Assembly (NCBI RefSeq): GCF_022348185.1
Contig: NZ_JAKRFD010000005.1
Span: 62,001 to 126,000, forward strand
Reading direction: 5' to 3'
DNA: 64,000 bases
Source: Epibacterium sp. Ofav1-8
GTDB taxonomy: Bacteria; Pseudomonadota; Alphaproteobacteria; Rhodobacterales; Rhodobacteraceae
Of the stretch, positions 35,443-42,630 are shown piece after piece. Made by a program: the position numbers and the translations under genes. The notes beneath the pieces are model-generated. The model did not search any database and was not told where the DNA came from. It worked only from the letters and a program-made list of their open reading frames with translations. Positions within the stretch are counted from its first letter, which is position 1; the number at the start of each line of letters is the position of its first letter.

Positions 35443-36746
35443 TGCACCGCATCTTTTCCGACTACGCCTATGGGGCAGGTCCACGCAGCACCTGCTGGTG
35501 GGATGAGACCTGCCCTGCGCCCATCTGGCCAGAGCTTCAGGGGGATCAGACCGTTGATGTGGCGATCATCGGTGGCGGGTTCACCGGGCTTTCAGCTGCG
35601 CTGCATATGTCGGAGGCCGGGCTGAATGTTGCGGTTCTGGAGGCCGAAACACCCGGGTGGGGTGCATCAGGGCGCAATGGCGGATTTTGTTGCCTCGGCG
35701 GCGCCAAACTTGGCGCGCGCGCCATGGCGCGCGTCTACGGCAGCACCGAAACACAGGTCTATCAGGCGGGCGAGGAGGCCGCTGTCCACTTGGTGGAACA
35801 GTTGATCGCCCGCCATCGGATCGATGCGGATACACATTCACAGGGCGAAACCGTCATGGCGCATTCCGCCAAGGCCCGCGCCGCCCTGATGCGAGAGGCC
35901 GAAAATGAACAGGCCGAGTTCATCGACGCCCCGCAACTGGCTGCACAGGGTCTTGGTGGAGCATTCCACGGTGCCCTCACCACACCTGTGGGCTTTGCCC
36001 TCAACCCACGCAAATACCTCTTTGGTTTGGCACATGCTGCGCAGACGGCAGGTGCAGATCTCTATCAGAACAGCCCTGCGATCAGCCTGCACCATGACGG
36101 CAAACACTGGCACGCTGTCACGCCAACAGGTCGGTTGCGCGCCTCACGGATGGTCATCGCGACCAATGGGTATTCCAGCGAAAACCTGCCCGATTGGCTT
36201 GCAGGCCGCTACATGCCGGCCCAGTCCACGGTGATGGTCACGCGCCCCATCACGCCGGATGAACAGGCACGGCAAGGCTGGACCTCAGCGCAGATGGCCT
36301 ATGACACCCGACATATGCTGCATTATTTCCGCCTGATGCCGGATGGGCGATTTCTCTTTGGCATGCGCGGCGGGCTGACGTCCTCACCCCGCGCAGAGAA
36401 GAGGATTCGCGCTGTGCTGCGCAGCCATTTTGAACGGTTGTTTCCGGCCTGGCGGCATGTGGACACCTCACATAACTGGTCCGGAATGGTGTGCCTGTCG
36501 CGCAACCTGGTCCCTTTTGTGGGCGCTGTTCCAGACCATCCCGGCCTGTTTGCAGGGCTGTGCTATCATGGCAATGGCGTTGCGATGGGCAGCTATTCCG
36601 GCGCGCTTCTGGCGCAGCTGGTGCAGGGAAGCACACCGGACATGCCGTATTCAAAGGTCATGCAGCGCCTGCCCCGCTTCCCGCTGGGGCGTGCGAGGCG
36701 CTTGCTGATGCCCCCGGCCTACGGGCTGCTCGGGCTCATGGACTGA
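35439..36746 (+). CDS. FAD-dependent oxidoreductase, PuuB-like (gamma-glutamylputrescine oxidase family)
   Basis: The 435-residue DAO-family flavoprotein has the dinucleotide motif VAIIGGGFTGLSAALHMSEAGLNVAVLE near residue 35 and GWGASGRNGGFCCLGG soon after, typical of PuuB/OrdL enzymes. The late segment GLCYHGNGVAMGSYSGALLA binds FAD. PuuB oxidises gamma-glutamylputrescine; however, no glutamine-synthetase-like puuA is in this window, so a different amine substrate is possible. It is the last gene of the potFGHI unit and its 3' end overlaps the converging kinase gene by 28 bases. Confidence 0.85.
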   Translation: MMHRIFSDYAYGAGPRSTCWWDETCPAPIWPELQGDQTVDVAIIGGGFTGLSAALHMSEAGLNVAVLEAETPGWGASGRNGGFCCLGGAKLGARAMARVYGSTETQVYQAGEEAAVHLVEQLIARHRIDADTHSQGETVMAHSAKARAALMREAENEQAEFIDAPQLAAQGLGGAFHGALTTPVGFALNPRKYLFGLAHAAQTAGADLYQNSPAISLHHDGKHWHAVTPTGRLRASRMVIATNGYSSENLPDWLAGRYMPAQSTVMVTRPITPDEQARQGWTSAQMAYDTRHMLHYFRLMPDGRFLFGMRGGLTSSPRAEKRIRAVLRSHFERLFPAWRHVDTSHNWSGMVCLSRNLVPFVGAVPDHPGLFAGLCYHGNGVAMGSYSGALLAQLVQGSTPDMPYSKVMQRLPRFPLGRARRLLMPPAYGLLGLMD

Positions 36747-37603
36747 AGCGCCGCCATCTCCAGATCCCGCGCCTCCAGATCCCCCCGCCACTGACAATAG
36801 GCCGCCATGCGCCAGTGAAACCAGGGTTTGAGGGCATGATACCGCGCCACAACTTCGCGCACGGGGTACGCGGAGGTGAACTCTGTTTCTTCGTCCGGTG
36901 ACAACACCGCACCCCGATAGAGAAACTGCATCGCCGGGGACAGGAACAGCGCGAGGTCTTCTGCCGGATCTCCCCGTTGTGGGCACTGCCAGTCAATGAG
37001 CGCCAATCTGGTCTCACGCACAACCAAGTTTCCGGGTACGGCATCACCATGGATCAGACAAAGATGTCGGGTGGGCGGCACCGCTCCACGAGGAGCAACT
37101 TGGTACAGATCGTCCGGCGCCGCGCATTCGGCCAGTATCGCCCCGGTTTGCGCCGCCAGTTCCTGCGAGCCGTTGCACCCTGCCGGCAACCCGGAAAAGC
37201 CAGCCTGTTGGTGCAACACGCCGAGGAAACGCGCCACCTGAGCGGCGCCATTTCGCCAGGGGGTCCCTGAAACATGGCGATAGATCAGCCAGTCCCGACC
37301 CTGCCACCGGCCGTGTCCGAGAAAGCGCGGCGCAATGCCGGACCCGCCCAGCGTCAGGAGCGCGGCCCGCTCTCGCTCAGGATCATTTGCAAACAGCGGG
37401 TTGGCGCGCTGTCGACGATAGAGTTTCACCACCACATCGCCTGCGCGCCAGACGTGGTTGCTCCGCCCCCCGTGCAAAGGGACCGGCTCTGAAAGCGACC
37501 AGCCCTGCTGCGCCAGATGACGAAACAGGGCTGGTTGTATCTGCAAGGTGTCCAGTGTCAGGATCAGGACTCCGATATCCGGATCGCCCCTTCTCCCCGG
37601 CAT
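36719..37603 (-). CDS. APH/choline-kinase-fold phosphotransferase
   Basis: The protein, about 294 residues, has the small-molecule kinase fold: a glycine-rich N-lobe (PLHGGRSNHVWRAGDVVVKLYRR), the Brenner-type catalytic loop LIHGDAVPGNLVV, and the metal-binding LALIDWQCPQRGDPAEDLALFL. These define aminoglycoside/choline/ethanolamine kinase-like enzymes; the substrate is unknown. The first 14 codons may not be translated, as a GTG codon shortly inside is another possible start. It is convergent with the oxidoreductase and lies just downstream of flgD on the same strand. Confidence 0.78.
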   Translation of the reverse strand: MPGRRGDPDIGVLILTLDTLQIQPALFRHLAQQGWSLSEPVPLHGGRSNHVWRAGDVVVKLYRRQRANPLFANDPERERAALLTLGGSGIAPRFLGHGRWQGRDWLIYRHVSGTPWRNGAAQVARFLGVLHQQAGFSGLPAGCNGSQELAAQTGAILAECAAPDDLYQVAPRGAVPPTRHLCLIHGDAVPGNLVVRETRLALIDWQCPQRGDPAEDLALFLSPAMQFLYRGAVLSPDEETEFTSAYPVREVVARYHALKPWFHWRMAAYCQWRGDLEARDLEMAALQSMSPSSP

Positions 37604-37626
37604 CCATAGGGACCGGCACCAATTGG

Positions 37627-38325
37627 TCAGGAGTTCCCCGAGGTTCCTTCGGGATCCCGCAGGGCGGTGACCGCAGAGGCAAGGATGGCGCTTCCGCTCT
37701 CCATGATCAAGGCCACTTCACCATTGACGTTCTGAGTTTCCTCAACGCGCCCATAGACCTCTGCAACCTCGGACAGGATCACCTCGTCATTGGAGTAGCT
37801 TTCCACGACAAATGTGTAAGATCCCTCGGGGAGTGTGTTGCCATCGCCGTCCTCACCCGACCACTGGTAGGGCTCGGCCGAGACGGGCAGATCGATCCGG
37901 CCGACCTCGTTTTCTTCGGCATCATAGATGACCATCTTGACCTCATCCGCCACCGCAGCGGGGTTGGGTGCAACCGCCACCGGTGTGGAGCCATCAAAAT
38001 GCGCCGCGGCCTGCGCGCGGACCTCTTTGCCCACCCAGCCGGTCAGCTGGGACATATTGCCCAGGGACAGCGCCGACAGCATGCTGGACAGGGTCTCATT
38101 GGTGAGCACCTGCTGCTCGACCGAGGAGAACTGTGCCAGCTGCGCCGTATAGTCGGAGGAATCCATCGGCTCCAGCGGGTCCTGATATTTGGCCTGCGTG
38201 GTCATGAGGTTCAGGAAGGTTTCAAAATCAGAGGTCAGTGCGCTGGTGGCGGACTGGCTGGCGGCTGCACTGCCGCTCCCCCCGGTGGCTTGCTGGGTTC
38301 CAAAGCTCGATACTGGTGTGGTCAT
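37627..38325 (-). CDS. flgD: Flagellar hook assembly protein FlgD
   Basis: FlgD is the scaffold cap for hook polymerisation. The 232-residue protein has the conserved N-terminal FlgD segment (DFETFLNLMTTQAKYQDPLEPMDSSDYTAQLAQFSSVEQ, residues about 33-72) and an Ig/FlgD-tudor-like C-terminal part (YQWSGEDGDGNTLPEGSYTF). It lies four bases downstream of fliK, with which it forms a two-gene leftward operon, a common pairing because both control hook building. Confidence 0.93.
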   Translation of the reverse strand: MTTPVSSFGTQQATGGSGSAAASQSATSALTSDFETFLNLMTTQAKYQDPLEPMDSSDYTAQLAQFSSVEQQVLTNETLSSMLSALSLGNMSQLTGWVGKEVRAQAAAHFDGSTPVAVAPNPAAVADEVKMVIYDAEENEVGRIDLPVSAEPYQWSGEDGDGNTLPEGSYTFVVESYSNDEVILSEVAEVYGRVEETQNVNGEVALIMESGSAILASAVTALRDPEGTSGNS

Positions 38326-38329
38326 TTTT

Positions 38330-39922
38330 TCATATCCTCATGTCCAGCCCATCGGCTGCAATGTTGAGTTGTTGGGACGGCAGCTGATCTGCCCGCTCGT
38401 CGATATTTGCGCCCGCGTCATCATCCGAACCGCGTCCGCCAGAGCCGGAGGCAGAGGCACCGTCATCCTCTCCGGTATCACCGGCCTGCGTATCCGATCC
38501 GAACTGAAACGAGATATCGCTGAACCCCATTTCCTTGAACTCGCGGGCAAGATCCTGAATGTGACGCCGCATCAGGTCCTCGGTTTCGGGCCGTTCCGCG
38601 TTGATGGTCACGGTCACCCCGACATCGGTCGTGACCAGGCGCATATTCACGTGACCAAGTTCGCGCGGGTTGAGTGATACATCCACGTTGCGACGCCCTG
38701 CCGTGGCCACGGCTTCGGCCAATTGCTGCGCCACATGCCGTGGGGTTTCGGCGCGATAGTTTGCGGCCCCCGAACGTACAGATGCTTCTGCCAGCAATTG
38801 CGGCAGGGCAAAGCTCTCCGCGCCGCGTTGTGTCAGCACATCCTCTCCGACGCGCGCACTGTCACTGGCTCCGAAAACACCTGTTACGACAAAGGACGGT
38901 GTTTGCAGCACAGACGTGCCAGAAAGGGACTGCAGAGCCCCTCCCGCTGGCGTTGATCCGGTTATCGACGGTGCTGCGGTCCGGGCCGACGCCGGCGTCA
39001 CATTCGCGCGCATCGGAGGCGTGGCTGATGTAAACTGAGCCTGCTGCCCGGTGAGCGGCATGTCACGCAGGCGCAGCGGCGTCGCATCCTTGTCCGCAGT
39101 CGGTTGCGGGATCAGCCCCGGTATCGCCGCCTCCTGTTGCGGCGCGCTGCGTGTCTTTGGCGGCGACGCGGGCATATCCGTCGGCTGCCCGCTCAAGCCG
39201 GCAACCTGGCGCCGTTGCATATCGCGGTGCTGCTCGAGCGGAACCGAGGTTGCATTGCGGGTTTCCTGCGCCGCCATTTGATCCGCCCGCACGGCGGCCA
39301 TCGGGTGATCGGCCTTGTCCGCGCGCGGCCCCGTTCCGCTCTCTTTGCCTTCACCCGCAGCAACGGCGGTTTGGACTCCGCCAGCCTCAGAGGTAGCGGG
39401 AGTTGCGGTGTTTTGCTGTGCAGCGGTACCGCCAGTGCCACGCGATGTGTCAGCAGACGCGTTGGCGTCAGCTTTTGCACCTGCGGACCCATCCGGTTTC
39501 GCAGCAGGTGACGCCGCGGCCTGTTCCTCTCCTGCCGCAGCGGGATTGGGCGTCGCATCCGCTTTGCCAGAGGCGTCAGCCGCGCCGCCCGCCTGTGGAG
39601 CAACTGTCGACTTGGTTTCCTGAGCAGAATCAGTAAGCGCGACCAACTCCGCTTCCGGGGTCTCCTCCTCACTTTCAACAGCATCAGCGCTCTCTCGTCG
39701 CCCGTCGGTGTCTGCACGCTGATCCGTGCTGGCACCGGCCTGCTCCACCTCTGCTGAGGTGTCTTCCGTCGCCTCGCTTTGCTCCGCAGGTTTGTCTTGC
39801 TGATCTGTACCGCGCGCAAGAACGGACTCAAAGGAATCACCTTGTCGACGGGACGGTTCGGAGCGCTGCGACTCGGCTGGCCCTGAGCCAACTGCCTGAG
39901 TCGAAAGGATGTTCACAATCAT
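38330..39922 (-). CDS. fliK: Flagellar hook-length control protein FliK
   Basis: The 530-residue protein is the export-substrate switch and hook ruler. Residues about 20-400 are low complexity, rich in Ala, Glu, Thr, Ser and Gln, as expected for the flexible ruler. The conserved Flg_hook domain is at about 410-490 (VSLNPRELGHVNMRLVTTDVGVTVTINAERPETEDLMRRH). The C-terminus is acidic and Gly-rich. It is divergent from the FlgJ-like gene at 40049, across a hairpin-containing promoter region. Confidence 0.9.
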   Translation of the reverse strand: MIVNILSTQAVGSGPAESQRSEPSRRQGDSFESVLARGTDQQDKPAEQSEATEDTSAEVEQAGASTDQRADTDGRRESADAVESEEETPEAELVALTDSAQETKSTVAPQAGGAADASGKADATPNPAAAGEEQAAASPAAKPDGSAGAKADANASADTSRGTGGTAAQQNTATPATSEAGGVQTAVAAGEGKESGTGPRADKADHPMAAVRADQMAAQETRNATSVPLEQHRDMQRRQVAGLSGQPTDMPASPPKTRSAPQQEAAIPGLIPQPTADKDATPLRLRDMPLTGQQAQFTSATPPMRANVTPASARTAAPSITGSTPAGGALQSLSGTSVLQTPSFVVTGVFGASDSARVGEDVLTQRGAESFALPQLLAEASVRSGAANYRAETPRHVAQQLAEAVATAGRRNVDVSLNPRELGHVNMRLVTTDVGVTVTINAERPETEDLMRRHIQDLAREFKEMGFSDISFQFGSDTQAGDTGEDDGASASGSGGRGSDDDAGANIDERADQLPSQQLNIAADGLDMRI

Positions 39923-39964
39923 GATCCACCGGATGTTCTATCTCGTGTGACTCATGAATATCGC

Positions 39965-39995
39965 AAACCGGTTACGGCATTTTTAACCGGTTTTT
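39965..39995. promoter_or_regulatory. Hairpin with U tract in the fliK/flgJ divergent region
   Basis: AAACCGGTTA (39965-39974) pairs with TAACCGGTTT (39984-39993), and T residues follow on the plus strand. It looks like an intrinsic terminator but lies between divergent genes, so it may be an attenuator, an operator, or a barrier to read-through. It overlaps a possible CtrA site. Confidence 0.5.
39972..39986 (+). promoter_or_regulatory. Possible CtrA binding site (TTAC-N7-TTAA)
   Basis: The spacing of the two half-sites matches the TTAA-N7-TTAA consensus with one mismatch and is followed by C. It lies between divergent fliK and flgJ-like genes. Weak by itself. Confidence 0.3.
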
Positions 39996-40048
39996 GTTCA
40001 AAGTGCAGAAATCGAAGAATTCGACACAGTACAGAGGACTGAGGCAAA

Positions 40049-40339
40049 ATGCCCATACCAAGTGTTTCCCTGCCGCCAGCGGCAGCTTCTTTGCAGCACG
40101 CTGCCGATCCGAAGGATGCCGCGTTGCGCGAGGCAGCGATCGACCTCGAAGCCTCCTTTCTATCTGAAATGCTGAAAGCCGCCGGTCTCGGCAAATCCCC
40201 CGAAGCCTTTGGTGGCGGCGCGGGAGAGGACCAGTTTTCCGGCCTCCTCGTAAACGAGCAAGCACGCGCCATGGCCGAAGCTGGCGGCATCGGCCTGGCC
40301 GAATCCATCTACAACTCTCTGAAGGACTCTCAAGAATGA
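40049..40339 (+). CDS. Rod-binding protein (FlgJ N-terminal domain-like)
   Basis: The 96-residue protein matches the rod-binding domain of FlgJ without a muramidase domain, as in many alphaproteobacteria (sometimes called CheL). Conserved are AAIDLEASFLSEMLKAAGLG and FGGGAGEDQFSGLLVNEQARAMAEAGGIGLAESIY. It would act in the periplasm as a rod cap. GAGG lies five bases before the ATG. The stop overlaps the next gene by ATGA, giving a two-gene unit. Confidence 0.9.
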   Translation: MPIPSVSLPPAAASLQHAADPKDAALREAAIDLEASFLSEMLKAAGLGKSPEAFGGGAGEDQFSGLLVNEQARAMAEAGGIGLAESIYNSLKDSQE

Positions 40340-40704
40340 GCACACTTAGCGATCAATCCCCGCAAAGCCTTATCGATGCACTCGACGCGCTGCTGGAAGA
40401 GGAACGCGCCGCCCTGACCAAAGGGGAACTGAGCAAACTCAAAGACATTCTGGAGCGCAAGGAAACGCTGTTTGACCAGTTGAACCGGATTTCCGACCTG
40501 GAACAGGAGAGCCTCAACGACGTCCACGGCAAGGTCACCCGCAACCAGGCGCTGCTGGGCAGCGCCATGCAGGGGATCAAGGCTGTGGCAACGCGAATGG
40601 CGGAGCTGCGCAAGGTGCGCAAGGGGCTCGAGGTCTATAACCGGTCCGGTCAACGCACCAGCTACACAACCAGCGGCAGTCTGAAACTGGAGAAGCGCGC
40701 GTAA
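40336..40704 (+). CDS. FlgN-like flagellar export chaperone
   Basis: The 122-residue, all-helical protein has an extended heptad pattern (LIDALDALLEEERAALTKGELSKLKDILERKETLFDQL) and a C-terminal tail SYTTSGSLKLEKRA. Size, fold and position next to the rod-binding gene fit FlgN, the chaperone of the hook-associated proteins FlgK and FlgL. FlgN sequences diverge strongly, so the name rests on pattern and context. Confidence 0.75.
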   Translation: MSTLSDQSPQSLIDALDALLEEERAALTKGELSKLKDILERKETLFDQLNRISDLEQESLNDVHGKVTRNQALLGSAMQGIKAVATRMAELRKVRKGLEVYNRSGQRTSYTTSGSLKLEKRA

Positions 40705-40748
40705 GCCCTGCGGAGGTCGGGACAATTTTAAAAATGCAAATTGCACCA

Positions 40749-40763
40749 TTAGCACTCTCTTAG
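40749..40763 (+). promoter_or_regulatory. Possible CtrA-like site upstream of flagellin (TTAG-N7-TTAG)
   Basis: Two TTAG half-sites with the canonical seven-base spacer lie 157 bases before the flagellin start. Each half differs from TTAA at one base. No convincing sigma54 or sigma28 promoter was recognised in the same leader. Confidence 0.25.
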
Positions 40764-40919
40764 CACCTGATACGCCAATGTCGCCTTGCATCTCAAGCGA
40801 GGTGGCGCGGAAACCGAAAGGTGAAGCACGGTCAGAACGACGACAGAGAGAGCCCCGGTGACGGGGTTGGGATTACCAAATCAGGGGCTAAATTGCCCTA
40901 AATCAAAGGAACTCATGCT

Positions 40920-41768
40920 ATGTCCAGCATTCTGACGAACAATGGTGCAATGGTTGCTCTGCAGACCCTCAAGTCTGTGAATGACGACCTGACCGACACG
41001 CAAAACGCCATCTCCACCGGTAAAGAAATCGGGACCGCCAAAGACAACTCCGCTGTCTGGGCGATCTCCAAGACCATGGAATCCGACATCGCCGGTTTCG
41101 AAGCCATCGAAGAAGGCCTCGCCGTTGGCGAAGCGACCGTCGCAGTGGCCTCGGCCGGTGCCGAACAGATCGTGGAAAAACTGACCGAAATCAAAGAGCT
41201 GATCGTCTCCGCTCAGTCCGAGAACGTGGACCACGGCAAGATCCAGACCGACATCACCTCCAAGGTCGAGCAGGTCGAAGCGATCATTTCCGCGGCCCAG
41301 TTCAACGGTGCGAACCTCCTGGCCTCCGATATCGACGGCAACACCACCACGCAGATGGGCGTTCTTGCATCGCTTGACCGCGTTGGCGCCGGCGGCGCCG
41401 TGTCTGCCGTGGAAATCACCATCGCGACCGTTGATTTCGAATCCAGCCTGAACCTCAGCACCAGCCTGACCTCGATCACCGATACCACCTCCGCGGCATC
41501 CGCGCTGGGTGAAATCGAGACCTACCTCCAGGCTGCCATCACCGGCGCTGCTGCCCTGGGTGCGTCTGCCGCACGACTGGAGGATCAGTCCATGTTCGTG
41601 GCCGACCTGGTGGACTCGATGACCCTCGGTGTGTCGACGATGACCGACACCAATATGGAAGAAGCGTCGGCTCGATTGAGCGCCCTGCAGACCCAGCAGG
41701 AACTCGCGGTGCAGTCCTTGACCATCGCCAACGAGGCGCCGGGTTCGCTGCTGCAGCTCTTCCGCTAA
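40920..41768 (+). CDS. fliC: Flagellin
   Basis: The 282-residue filament subunit has the conserved N-terminal D0/D1 helices (SSILTNNGAMVALQTLKSVNDDLTDTQNAISTGKEIGTAKDN) and C-terminal D1/D0 helices (MFVADLVDSMTLGVSTMTDTNMEEASARL, ending APGSLLQLFR). Between them is a short variable domain. It is a small flagellin, typical of alphaproteobacteria. GGA precedes the ATG with an AAAGGAACTCATGCT leader. The 215-base upstream region and the flaF-flbT genes downstream fit post-transcriptional control. Confidence 0.95.
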   Translation: MSSILTNNGAMVALQTLKSVNDDLTDTQNAISTGKEIGTAKDNSAVWAISKTMESDIAGFEAIEEGLAVGEATVAVASAGAEQIVEKLTEIKELIVSAQSENVDHGKIQTDITSKVEQVEAIISAAQFNGANLLASDIDGNTTTQMGVLASLDRVGAGGAVSAVEITIATVDFESSLNLSTSLTSITDTTSAASALGEIETYLQAAITGAAALGASAARLEDQSMFVADLVDSMTLGVSTMTDTNMEEASARLSALQTQQELAVQSLTIANEAPGSLLQLFR

Positions 41769-41777
41769 CCGCCTTTT

Positions 41778-41803
41778 GGTTGGGGCGCTCCAGCGCCCCA
41801 ACC
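41778..41803 (+). terminator. GC-rich hairpin after the flagellin gene
   Basis: A stem of at least 11 base pairs (41778-41788 with 41793-41803) lies ten bases after the stop codon. There is no U tract, so it may stabilise the flagellin message or give partial termination before flaF. Confidence 0.55.
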
Positions 41804-41851
41804 AGCTTACTTCTCTGAGAATCAGTGAACAATAATACGTTAGGATAACAC

Positions 41852-42223
41852 GTGAATGCCCTTCTAAAGGCGAAGAGCGCCTACGCGGCGGCAAAAGCCC
41901 CGACCCGTACAGCACGGAACACCGAATATGAGATCCTTGCGCGCATCACGCATCGGATGATCGTGGCAAACAGCAAGGGTTCGGACGGATTCAAGGAGCT
42001 CGTCGCAGCTGTTTCCGACAATCGAAAACTCTGGACGCTCTTCACTTCGGATCTGGCCAAGGACGGCAACAAACTGCCAACCGAGTTGAAACAACGTCTG
42101 TTTCATCTGGCCCGCTTCACGCGTGAACACAGCAGCAAGGTCCTCGCCCGCAAGGCTTCGGTCCAGCCGCTGGTAGAAATCAACACGGCCATCATGCGTG
42201 GCCTCAGAAGCGGAGCGACCTGA
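41852..42223 (+). CDS. flaF: Flagellar biosynthesis regulator FlaF
   Basis: The 123-residue protein is the alphaproteobacterial FlaF, which is needed for flagellin translation and secretion and opposes FlbT. Typical are NALLKAKSAYAAAKAPTRTARNTEYEILARIT at the start and LKQRLFHLARFTREHSSKVL near the end. It starts at GTG 41852; no in-frame ATG fits. It lies between flagellin and flbT, the standard order. Confidence 0.93.
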   Translation: MNALLKAKSAYAAAKAPTRTARNTEYEILARITHRMIVANSKGSDGFKELVAAVSDNRKLWTLFTSDLAKDGNKLPTELKQRLFHLARFTREHSSKVLARKASVQPLVEINTAIMRGLRSGAT

Positions 42224-42225
42224 AC

Positions 42226-42630
42226 ATGAGTGGATTGGTCCTTAAACTCGCGCCCAAAGAGCGCGTCCTGGTCAACGGAGCCGTGATCGAAAACGGAGAT
42301 CGCCGCAGTCGCTTGTCGATCGTCACCCCTGATGCGCATATCCTGCGCCTGCGGGATGCGATCCACCCCGAACAAGCGAATACGCCGGTGCGCCGTGTGT
42401 GCTATGCTGCACAGCTGGTCCTGTCCGGCGACGTCGACCCCGAAGAAGATCGCCTGCCGATGCTGCGTCGTATCGAAGAGCTGAGCCAGGTCTTTACCGA
42501 CCCGGATAGCCGTGCGGCGCTTTCGGAGGCCACGGAGGCGGTGATCAGCAACAACCACTATCGCTGCCTCAAGGCCTTGCGGGCCTTGCTGCCTCGCGAG
42601 GAGCGGCTGATGGCCGTCAGATCGCAATGA
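42226..42630 (+). CDS. flbT: Flagellar biosynthesis repressor FlbT
   Basis: The 134-residue FlbT binds the flagellin mRNA leader and represses or tunes its translation in alphaproteobacteria. Family parts are LVLKLAPKERVLVNGAVIENGDRRSRLSI at the N-terminus and ISNNHYRCLKALRALLPREERLM at the C-terminus. It starts two bases after the flaF stop and overlaps the following gene by ATGA. Confidence 0.95.
   Translation: MSGLVLKLAPKERVLVNGAVIENGDRRSRLSIVTPDAHILRLRDAIHPEQANTPVRRVCYAAQLVLSGDVDPEEDRLPMLRRIEELSQVFTDPDSRAALSEATEAVISNNHYRCLKALRALLPREERLMAVRSQ

Noticed and set aside
40705-40919. A sigma54 or sigma28 promoter for flagellin
   Set aside because: No good GG-N10-GC or sigma28 pattern could be placed with confidence; only a weak CtrA-like pair was recorded.
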